Both the position numbers and the translations under genes were made by a program. A DNA stretch of 64,000 bases from Paenibacillus caseinilyticus (GTDB taxonomy: Bacteria; Bacillota; Bacilli; Paenibacillales; NBRC-103111): positions 248,001 through 312,000 of the forward strand of contig NZ_JAQAGY010000003.1 in NCBI RefSeq assembly GCF_027533645.1. The letters run 5' to 3'. Below the pieces are notes generated by a model. It saw only the letters and a program-made list of their open reading frames with translations. It made no database searches and was not told where the DNA came from. Shown piece by piece: positions 57,099 through 64,000 of the stretch (within the stretch, counting starts at the first letter, position 1; each line of letters starts with the position of its first letter).

Positions 57099-57146
57099 AA
57101 AAGGGATGGGGCGACAGGGACCGGCCGCCGTCACTCCATCCCTTGC
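57099..57146 (-). promoter_or_regulatory. Intercistronic hairpin between binding protein and ATPase genes
   Basis: Minus strand AAGGGATGG...CCATCCCTT then TTGTGG. Such hairpins usually lower expression of transporter genes relative to the binding protein and protect its mRNA. Confidence 0.6.
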
Positions 57147-57168
57147 TTTGTACCTCAGCCCGGCTGTT

Positions 57169-58302
57169 TTATTTCGCCAGCTGATCCTTCGTGTAATAGC
57201 CGCTCGCTACCACAATCTGTTCATAGTTCGTCGCGTCTACGGATACCGGCTCGAGCAGGAAGGAAGGCACCACTTTCACGCCGTTGTTGTAGGTCTTCGT
57301 GTCGTTGACTTCTGCTTCTTTGCCCTTCAGCACCGCATCGGCCATCGCCACGGCCTTCTTCGCCAGCTCTCTCGTATCCTTGAATACCGTCTGCGTCTGC
57401 TCGCCGGCGATGATCGACTTCACGGAAGCGAGCTCTGCGTCCTGCCCGGTGATCACCGGAAGCGGCTTGCTGCCGGAGCCGTAGCCTACGCCCTTCAGCG
57501 AGGACAGGATCCCGATGGAGATGCCGTCATACGGCGAGAGGACCGCGTCCACTTTCTCCGTCGCATAGTTCGCGCTCAAGAGGTTATCCATCCGCGCTTG
57601 TGCGGCTGCGCCGTCCCAGCGCAGGGTCGCTACCTGCTTCATGTCCGTCTGCTTGCTGCGCACCACGAGCTTGCCGGAATCGAGGTAAGGCTTCAGGATC
57701 GACATCGCGCCGTCGAAGAAGAAGTACGCGTTGTTATCATCCGGGGAGCCTGCGAACAGCTCGATGTTGAATGGCCCTTTGCCTTCCTTCAGGCCCAGCT
57801 TCTTCTCGATATAGGAAGCCTGCTGCACGCCGACCTTGAAGTTGTCGAACGTCGCATAGTAAGCCACATGCTCGCTCTTCTTGATGAGACGGTCATACGC
57901 GATGACCTTGATGCCCGCCGCATTCGCCTTCTCGAGCGCGTCTGTCAGCGCTTCGCCGTCTACGGCCGCGATCACGAGCACCTTCACGCCTTTGGTGATC
58001 ATGTTCTCGATCTGGGACACCTGGTTCTCGACCACGTCCTCCGCATACTGCAGGTCCGTCTGGTAGCCGAGCTTCTCGAACTCCTTCACCATGTTGGCGC
58101 CGTCGCTCACCCAGCGCTCGGACGACTTCGTCGGCATTGAGATGCCCACCTTGCCACCCTTGCTGTCGCCGCCGCTGCTGCTTCCGCCGCTCTCCGTCTT
58201 CTGGGCACTGCCGCCTGCCGGCTCCGACGCGCCGCCACCCCCGCATGCTGCCAGACTGAACAGCAGGACCAGGAACATCATCATTGAGACCGCTTTCTTC
58301 AT
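57169..58302 (-). CDS. Sugar-binding lipoprotein (ChvE/XylF type)
   Basis: A 377-residue extracellular lipoprotein. Residues 1-19 are a signal peptide with lipobox LAAC, so Cys20 is lipidated. A Gly/Ser linker follows, then a type I periplasmic binding fold ([93 protein letters not shown]). These are the ChvE-like blocks for aldoses such as xylose, glucose, galactose or arabinose. It precedes the ATPase and permease genes in one operon. ATG 58302. Confidence 0.94.
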   Translation of the reverse strand: MKKAVSMMMFLVLLFSLAACGGGGASEPAGGSAQKTESGGSSSGGDSKGGKVGISMPTKSSERWVSDGANMVKEFEKLGYQTDLQYAEDVVENQVSQIENMITKGVKVLVIAAVDGEALTDALEKANAAGIKVIAYDRLIKKSEHVAYYATFDNFKVGVQQASYIEKKLGLKEGKGPFNIELFAGSPDDNNAYFFFDGAMSILKPYLDSGKLVVRSKQTDMKQVATLRWDGAAAQARMDNLLSANYATEKVDAVLSPYDGISIGILSSLKGVGYGSGSKPLPVITGQDAELASVKSIIAGEQTQTVFKDTRELAKKAVAMADAVLKGKEAEVNDTKTYNNGVKVVPSFLLEPVSVDATNYEQIVVASGYYTKDQLAK

Positions 58303-58458
58303 CCTTAGAAATCCCCTCTCTACAGGTACATGAAGTATTGTTTTGCTATGTCTTCACTCTACCATCCCGTCCGGGCGGGAGTCTTTTGACAGAACCGCAC
58401 ACTTTTTATACAAATCCGACTTTTGGGTTGCTCATTCTATGCATTTGACATGACATAC

Positions 58459-58493
58459 ACAAAAGCCCAAAGGACAACCAGTCCCTGGGCTTA
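58459..58493 (-). terminator. Terminator of the LysM-GH75-like gene pair
   Basis: Minus strand AAGCCCAGGGACT, short loop, GTCC..TGGGCTT with TTTGTG. It isolates the LysM pair from the sugar transporter operon. The remainder of 58303-58567 must hold the transporter promoter, not clearly visible. Confidence 0.78.
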
Positions 58494-58567
58494 TAATCCA
58501 ATGCTTCATAATGATCTGGGAAGATGCTTTTACCTTAGATACCCCATTTACATGCCATGACATCATA

Positions 58568-59932
58568 TTAAGAGGTTTTGTACGACAATGGAAATGTAGG
58601 AAACAGGGTATGCACCATCTTCATCCCTCCCCAGTTTTTAAAGAGCTGGCTTGTCATATTTTCAATTTCTTGTACCGTCTTAAGGGAGCATACGCTTTCA
58701 CTGCTTTGGGGAAAGATGATGTATAGGATCCCGTCCTCAACTCCGCCTGACTTGGGACTCGGATTCATTTTTAATTTTTCCGCGAGAGCAATTGATCCGA
58801 TTCCCACTGAATCCCCCGGCCATACGTCCCCTAGAATGGCATAGCTCCATTCTTTGTTCTTTGTGTTGATTACAACACAAAAGTCTCCCAGTTTGGCGCC
58901 CAGCATGTGGAAGGCGGGAAGTGCAATATAGGGAATGACCAATGCGTCCAGATACCTGTGGGGATCGCTCGAAGGCAATTTGCAGTTGTTTAAGGCTGTT
59001 TTCGAAATATAGTATCCTTCGGCTGGATCTTGCTTGCCTTGCTTTAAAGGAGTTCCGGATTCATCGGTAGCCAATCCCCACCAATACCCCTCAATGCCAG
59101 CTGTGCTCAAGAAATCAAGGGCTGCACTAGAATTTTGGTGATAGGTTTTGTGAGCACCGGCACCCGTAACGGCCAACTTACTGACAAAGAAGATGGGGCT
59201 TACCCCGTTGCCGTTACTCTCCTTCCACACCTTGATGGGTGCTTGCAGGCCGGTATCGTATATGGTCTTATATGCTATCTTGTAAGGCGTGGCTGCAAAA
59301 GATGACGAATGACTGGGAGCTGTAGGAGATTGTATACGTACGCTGCCTTTGGGATTTACAGTCAGCTTCTGTCCTGCGATTACCTTCTCATCCCCAAGCT
59401 TATTTAACTCCATAATGGTTGACTTGGGTATCCCGAGCTTAGCAGAGATGCTATCGAGAGTGTCTCCTATTTCTACCGTATAGGTTGCTTCGTCTGTAGG
59501 ACGTATAGAGAATTCCAGCGGCGTGACGCCGTTCAGCGGTTGTTCGGTTCCCCCTGTAATGTGACTGTCAAAAAAAGGCGGGTGGCCGGCTTGGGAGCTG
59601 GCTGACGGTATGGTTGGGCCGGCGGAATCTACCCTGACATCTATATACAGCACTTGACCTAAATATACTTCATCATTAGTTAGGCCATTTTGCTGCATAA
59701 TGACTTGTTTGGTCGTGTGGAACATCTGGGCGATGGAGCCCAAATTTTCCCCCGGCTGGACAATATGCTTCTTCCGTTCCCTTGAAGGATCGACTGGAAT
59801 ATATAACTCTTGTCCTATATAAATCACACCATTGTATATAGCGTTTACTTGAACTAATGTTTCTATAGGGACCCCGTATTTACGGGAAATCAGGAAAACA
59901 GTATCGCCTCTTTGAACGATGTACCGCATCAT
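58568..59932 (-). CDS. LysM protein with degenerate GH75-chitosanase-like domain
   Basis: A 454-residue protein without signal peptide. Three LysM repeats bind peptidoglycan or chitin-like glycans: residues 3-48, 55-100 and 150-195 (for example YIVQRGDTVFLISRKYGVPI; YTVEIGDTLDSISAKLGIPK). The C-terminal part (about 240-430) shows the GH75 chitosanase pattern: YYISKTALNN, RYLDALVIPYIALP, LGDFCVVINTK, YAILGDVWPG and LYIIFPQS. The first catalytic acid, Asp369, is present, but the Glu of the IGExS motif is replaced (VGIGS, Ile378), so hydrolysis is doubtful. Base composition is visibly richer in A+T than its neighbours. It follows a similar gene by 17 bases. Confidence 0.82.
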   Translation of the reverse strand: MMRYIVQRGDTVFLISRKYGVPIETLVQVNAIYNGVIYIGQELYIPVDPSRERKKHIVQPGENLGSIAQMFHTTKQVIMQQNGLTNDEVYLGQVLYIDVRVDSAGPTIPSASSQAGHPPFFDSHITGGTEQPLNGVTPLEFSIRPTDEATYTVEIGDTLDSISAKLGIPKSTIMELNKLGDEKVIAGQKLTVNPKGSVRIQSPTAPSHSSSFAATPYKIAYKTIYDTGLQAPIKVWKESNGNGVSPIFFVSKLAVTGAGAHKTYHQNSSAALDFLSTAGIEGYWWGLATDESGTPLKQGKQDPAEGYYISKTALNNCKLPSSDPHRYLDALVIPYIALPAFHMLGAKLGDFCVVINTKNKEWSYAILGDVWPGDSVGIGSIALAEKLKMNPSPKSGGVEDGILYIIFPQSSESVCSLKTVQEIENMTSQLFKNWGGMKMVHTLFPTFPLSYKTS

Positions 59933-59949
59933 CCTTCCTCCTTGTACCC

Positions 59950-60837
59950 TTATATGTCAATATTGTAATGTCTTTTAAGCAGATATTGGGCTTGAGGCCA
60001 TCCGCCCCACATCTTGAATGCATTGTGACCTGCTATATTTATTTCCTCAACACTTGAAATTGGCTTCACTCCTTTGGTGGTGTTTGGGAATATAATATAA
60101 ACGACACCGAAAGGCTCAAATCCATTAAGGGGGTTCGGTTTAATCCCTGTAATGTCGAGTTGTTTGCCAAGATGGACCGAACCTTCACCGATATGTCCTG
60201 AGAACCTAGTCCCCTCTGTCAGTACGGTGTTGCTGTGCTTAGGACCCCAATCTGCACAAATCGCATACGTTGCTTTTTTGGTTCTTGTATTTATAACCAC
60301 ACCGTAATCTCCGAGTCTCCCCCATTCGGTATTATGCGGCAGAACATAAAACGGGACGTTTTCACTTCTGATACAATTCTGGCACTTAGCTCCGCAGATT
60401 GCGAAGCATCCCGTCTGCTCCACTGCCATTTTACTCATGAAGAAGAAGGCCGCTCTAGAGACATAGATGGGAATGGTGACCTCTTTATTAAGTATTCTCT
60501 CTTTAAATACAGCAATCGAGTGACCCGGCATATCAGGGAGCCAGGGTTGACCAGGAATGGGCTTCGTCTCTTGAGGAGGGAGCACAGGACTAGACGGACT
60601 TGAATCCACCTCGTCACTACGCCACTCCTCACTTCCGCTCCATTCCCCCGATGGAAGGGTACGGGAAGTCTTTCTAGACTTAACCATATTCAGAGGAGTA
60701 TCGGGGATCATCAATGGTTGCCCTGGTCTAACGAAAGGAATGGTCAATTGATTGGCGGCCATCAGCTGATCCGGAGTTAGTTGGAACGCTTGACAAATTT
60801 GAAAGAACGCATCCCCCGGACGTACGGTATAAATCAT
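59950..60837 (-). CDS. LysM protein with GH75-chitosanase-like domain, catalytic acids present
   Basis: A 295-residue protein, first of an A+T-rich pair. Residues 1-46 are one LysM repeat (MIYTVRPGDAFFQICQAF). A Ser/Pro-rich linker covers 50-105. The GH75-like domain shows VPFYVLP, LGDYGVVINTRT, YAICADWGPK with Asp196 and HIGEGSVHLGKQL with Glu218, the two acids expected in this family, then GVVYIIFPNT. Four Cys in CFAICGAKCQNC are unusual. No signal peptide, so a spore or cytoplasmic location, or release by lysis, is possible. Chitosan or a similar amino-sugar polymer is the inferred substrate. ATG 60837 with GGAGGTG upstream. The gap 60838-61046 shows no gene. Confidence 0.82.
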   Translation of the reverse strand: MIYTVRPGDAFFQICQAFQLTPDQLMAANQLTIPFVRPGQPLMIPDTPLNMVKSRKTSRTLPSGEWSGSEEWRSDEVDSSPSSPVLPPQETKPIPGQPWLPDMPGHSIAVFKERILNKEVTIPIYVSRAAFFFMSKMAVEQTGCFAICGAKCQNCIRSENVPFYVLPHNTEWGRLGDYGVVINTRTKKATYAICADWGPKHSNTVLTEGTRFSGHIGEGSVHLGKQLDITGIKPNPLNGFEPFGVVYIIFPNTTKGVKPISSVEEINIAGHNAFKMWGGWPQAQYLLKRHYNIDI

Positions 60838-61046
60838 CTAACCAACACCTCCATAGGAAATATACTTCGGGGGAATTTCATTTATTCAAATTTATTCATC
60901 ATTATACAAATAATACCATAATCACATCCACGGTATTGCCTGTCTTATCATTCAGGATCCCGCTACTCCCCCAACCCAGATAAATAAGATTACAGGATTG
61001 AGCCCTGGCGAGATATCCATTCTTAGATATGCAAAAAACAGACGGA

Positions 61047-62270
61047 TCATTCGATCCGCCCGTCCGGGTACACCGCGCCTCTGCGGTACTGGTTGGGGGA
61101 GACCCCCATGACCTTCTTGAACGCCGTGCTGAAGTAATGCTGCGACTCGTAGCCCGCCCGCTCCGCGATCTCGCCTATGCTGAGATCCGTGCCGCCGAGC
61201 AGCTGGACGGCCAGATGAATGCGCATCTGCGTCACCAGGGACACGAACGGCATGCCGAGCTCCTGCTTCAGCAACCGGCTGAGGTACACCGGCGACATCT
61301 GCAGCTCCGCCGCCGCAGACTCCAGCGTGAGCGCCCCCTCCGTGAAGTGGTCGCGGATATACTGGCGCGCCCGCCGCACGATCGGGGAGATCTGTGACTC
61401 CTCATACACCTTCGTGCGGCAGAGACGGTAGGCGGCCGCTACCTCGGTGACGCTGTGCTCCACCTGCTCGAAGCGCAGGTGGACGGTCAGCTTGAGGAAC
61501 TCCTGCACCGCCCGCTCGATCTCCGCATAGACGCTCTCCGGCACGGCTTCCCACAGGCACACGACCAAGAGGCCCATGCCGTCGCGGAACATCGCATGGA
61601 GATAAGGCTCCAGCAGCTCCGACACGATATTCTCGATGGCAAACAGCAGCAGCTGCCGGTCGCTCTCCTTCATGAGCCGCTGGGGCGCGGACGATTCCGG
61701 CCAGCGGATGACGCCGAGCTGGGCCGGCACCGCAGCAGGCAGGTCCAGGAAGTGCAGCTGCTCCAGGATTTCCTCCTCAGTCATCGTGCCTTCGATCCAC
61801 TCGAGGCAGAAGCGTTCCCGAAGCAGCGGGAAGTTCTTCGTGATCTGCTTCGAGGCCATCGCCAGATAGCCATGCTGCTTCTCGGCGGATTCCAGCTTCC
61901 GCCTGACATTCCCAAGCACCGTATGCAGCTGCTTCGGGTCGGCCGGCTTCAGGATATAATCATCCACCTCGAGGCGGATCGCTTCCTGGGCGAAGACGAA
62001 TTCGTCATGCCCCGTGATGACGATGATCCGGCTCTCCGGCAGCTGCTCCCGCACCCGCTTCATGAGCTCGATGCCGTTCATGATCGGCATGTTAAGATCG
62101 ACGAGCAGCACCTGGACTCCGTGTTCGAGCGCCAACTCCAGCGCTTCCTCGCCATCTTCGGCCTCAGCCGCCACGGTCATGCCAAGCGATGCCCAATCGA
62201 CCGCATCCCGGATGCCCTCGCGGATCACGGGCTCGTCGTCGGCTATGAGCACTTTCCATACCGTTTCCAT
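61047..62270 (-). CDS. YesN-type response regulator with AraC DNA-binding domain
   Basis: A 407-residue regulator. The receiver (residues 5-125) has DDEP and phospho-acceptor Asp58 in LLVDLNMPIMNG, with Lys in YILKPADP. A long linker leads to two AraC helix-turn-helix motifs at about 300-400 (LESAAAELQMSPVYLSRLLK; IGEIAERAGYESQHYFSTAFKKVMGVSPNQYR). It lies seven bases after the sensor kinase gene and would activate a nearby carbohydrate operon, most likely the ChvE-type transporter at 54.3-58.3 kb. ATG 62270. Confidence 0.94.
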   Translation of the reverse strand: METVWKVLIADDEPVIREGIRDAVDWASLGMTVAAEAEDGEEALELALEHGVQVLLVDLNMPIMNGIELMKRVREQLPESRIIVITGHDEFVFAQEAIRLEVDDYILKPADPKQLHTVLGNVRRKLESAEKQHGYLAMASKQITKNFPLLRERFCLEWIEGTMTEEEILEQLHFLDLPAAVPAQLGVIRWPESSAPQRLMKESDRQLLLFAIENIVSELLEPYLHAMFRDGMGLLVVCLWEAVPESVYAEIERAVQEFLKLTVHLRFEQVEHSVTEVAAAYRLCRTKVYEESQISPIVRRARQYIRDHFTEGALTLESAAAELQMSPVYLSRLLKQELGMPFVSLVTQMRIHLAVQLLGGTDLSIGEIAERAGYESQHYFSTAFKKVMGVSPNQYRRGAVYPDGRIE

Positions 62271-62277
62271 TGCGCCA

Positions 62278-64000
62278 TTATCCCCCTTCGCTTGTACGCC
62301 TTACCGGCTGCAGCCCGTCCCGCAGCAGCGGGTGGACGATCGTCACCGTCGTGCCCTGCCCCGCTTCGCTCTCGACCGTCAGCCCGTACGATTCGCCGAA
62401 GGCGAGCTGAATCCGGGCCTGGACGTTCATCATGCCGTAGCTTGCCGGCTCGCGCGGTTCCCCCTGCTCCTGATCCGTCACAGGCCGGGCTGCCAGCCGC
62501 TCCTGCAGCGACCCGAGCCTCTCGGCCGTCATGCCCGCTCCGTCGTCGCGGACCCGCAGGAGCAGCATTCCCCACCGCTCCTCCGCCTCGACGGCGATGT
62601 GCCCCGGTCCCCGCCGCTCCTTGATCCCATGGTAGATGGCATTCTCGACAATCGGCTGCAGCACGATCTTCAGCACCGAGACGTTCATGAGACGCTCCGG
62701 CACATCGATCGTGTAGTTCAGCTTGTCCTTATACCGCGACTTCTGAATGGTCAGGTAAGAGCAGATGTGCTCGATCTCATGGGCCAGGAAGATGCGGTCG
62801 CCGCCTTTGCTGAGGCCGATGCGGAAGAGCCGGGACAGCGACTGCACGACTTCGGCGACATCTTCGGCCCCTTTTTTGCGGGCCATCCAGTGGATCGTAT
62901 CGAGCGTATTGTACAAAAAATGCGGCTTGATATGCGCCTGCAGGCTCCTCAGCTCCGCCTCCCGCTTCTGCCGCTCCTGCCGTTCGGTGAGCGTAAGCAG
63001 CTTGTCGATCTGCGCGATCATGGTGTTGAAGCTGCGTCCGAGGTTCCCGACCTCGTCCATCCGGTCCCCGCGGTACCGCACGGTGAGATCCCCTGACTCT
63101 GCGATCCGCATGAACGACATGAGCTGCACGATCGGGCGGGAGATCGAGTGGGACAGGTAGTAGGAAGCCGCCAGCCCCAGCAGACAGACGATGAACACGA
63201 AGCAGACCACATAGAACCCGATCTCCTGCGCCTCCTGCGCCGACTCCTCCATGGAGAACACCCCTACTGTCGTCCAATTCGTGAACGGCGATTCCCGGTA
63301 GATGAACTGCAGCTTCTCTCCGCCGACCTCTTGCGAGAAAGTGCCGGAGCCATGGTCCCCGAGCCACTCCGCCGGAATCCGGTTCACCAGAGGGCGCGGC
63401 GGCGCATAGATGACATCCCCTTGATCGTCGATGATCGTGAGATAGCCGGTTTTGCCGAGCCGTACGTCCTTGGCCGTCTCCGCGATCACCCGCAGCTTCA
63501 GGTCGATGAGGACGACCCCTTCCACCGCTTGGGTCTGCGGATCGAGGATCGCCCGGACGGCCGACACCACCTCGCTGTCCTTATAATTGACGTGGGTCGT
63601 CACGTTCCTGCCGTGCGGATGCCCCACCATGGTGAAAATCCCCTTATTCTCCACCGCCTGCTTATACCAAGCCTCCTCCGTCAGGCTGCGGCTCGAACGG
63701 GCATACATTTCATTGGAAATATAGTCCCCCTGCGCGTTCACCACCAGCACGCCGGCCACCTCGGGATACAGCGTCGTGAAGCCCTGCATGAACTGCCGGA
63801 TCTCGTACGCTTCCTCCGCCGCACCGCGCTGGGCCTCCCCTCTCCCTTGTTCGAGGAACCGCTTCACCTGCGGCTGGAACGATAGGAAATACGTGATATT
63901 CTGCATATTCCCCGCGTACGATTCCAGCGTCTTATTCACCTTGCCGATGAGCTGCAGCGTATTCTCGCTCACCTGCTTCTCGATGATCCGGTCCACCGTC
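62278..64000 (-). CDS. YesM-type sensor histidine kinase, 5' end cut by window edge
   Basis: At least 573 residues; the frame is open to the window end, so the first membrane helix is missing. Present parts: an extracellular Cache-like sensor domain (about 1-255, with VVSAVRAILDPQTQAVEGVVLIDLKL), membrane helix IGFYVVCFVFIVCLLGLAASYYL, a HAMP domain (ISRPIVQLMSFMRIAESGDL...) and a His_kinase domain with phospho-His in LQAHIKPHFLYNTLDTIHWM, then an ATPase domain (IVENAIYHGIKERRG; VRDDGAGM; YGMMNVQARIQLAFG). This is the usual partner of YesN regulators for sugar signals. Confidence 0.94.
   Translation of the reverse strand, partial: TVDRIIEKQVSENTLQLIGKVNKTLESYAGNMQNITYFLSFQPQVKRFLEQGRGEAQRGAAEEAYEIRQFMQGFTTLYPEVAGVLVVNAQGDYISNEMYARSSRSLTEEAWYKQAVENKGIFTMVGHPHGRNVTTHVNYKDSEVVSAVRAILDPQTQAVEGVVLIDLKLRVIAETAKDVRLGKTGYLTIIDDQGDVIYAPPRPLVNRIPAEWLGDHGSGTFSQEVGGEKLQFIYRESPFTNWTTVGVFSMEESAQEAQEIGFYVVCFVFIVCLLGLAASYYLSHSISRPIVQLMSFMRIAESGDLTVRYRGDRMDEVGNLGRSFNTMIAQIDKLLTLTERQERQKREAELRSLQAHIKPHFLYNTLDTIHWMARKKGAEDVAEVVQSLSRLFRIGLSKGGDRIFLAHEIEHICSYLTIQKSRYKDKLNYTIDVPERLMNVSVLKIVLQPIVENAIYHGIKERRGPGHIAVEAEERWGMLLLRVRDDGAGMTAERLGSLQERLAARPVTDQEQGEPREPASYGMMNVQARIQLAFGESYGLTVESEAGQGTTVTIVHPLLRDGLQPVRRTSEGG

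Overview
This looks like chromosomal DNA from a G+C-rich, endospore-forming Firmicute of the Paenibacillaceae. The evidence is a gerE gene, sigma-K-like promoters, CgeB-type and WsaF-like spore or surface glycosyltransferases, a FapR-type operator before fabH, a THI-box operon of the ykoEDC type, a YesM/YesN pair with a ChvE-type sugar transporter, and strong AGGAGG ribosome sites. A Paenibacillus close to P. mucilaginosus is my guess; the species cannot be fixed from the sequence alone. I see no tRNA, rRNA, insertion sequence, prophage or CRISPR array.

Layout. 0-12 kb is mostly housekeeping: a catalase cut by the window edge, a small YdjO-like protein, gerE, an ArsB/NhaD-type permease, a methyltransferase, mscL, a CAP-domain protein, YcnI-like copper protein, a NarL-type two-component pair, a membrane diguanylate cyclase and fabH behind a FapR box. 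12-33.4 kb, nearly all on the minus strand, is the striking part. It holds three small helical paralogs, seven glycosyltransferases (several with long Arg/Lys-rich tails), an extremely basic 115-residue protein, a complete and translationally coupled rmlABDC set for dTDP-L-rhamnose, a methyltransferase, and a 1644-residue protein built of about 130 decapeptide repeats. Promoters matching the sigma-K consensus precede at least three transcription units here, and also gerE. I read this as a late mother-cell locus that builds a rhamnose-containing glycan and a fibrous protein on the spore surface.

33.6-45.4 kb has DNA repair (tag), EcsC, a cupin that seems to start at CTG, a secreted CAP protein, a MarR regulator, a pirin gene broken by an in-frame TAG, an acetate-type symporter with its DUF485 partner behind a cre box, and a TPP-riboswitch-controlled ykoE-ykoD-ykoC-tenA operon. 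45.6-54.1 kb has a Cys-rich small protein, psd, an MFS transporter, an HD-GYP protein, a MocR regulator divergent from a GNAT and a PNPOx-like gene, and glutaminase. 54.3-64 kb has a multiple-sugar ABC transporter (binding lipoprotein, double ATPase, permease) and the YesN/YesM pair that probably controls it. Between them lies a more A+T-rich pair of LysM proteins with GH75-chitosanase-like C-termini.

All coordinates include stop codons. Family assignments are from recognising sequence motifs by eye; no database search was run. Promoter searches were done by hand in upstream gaps only.
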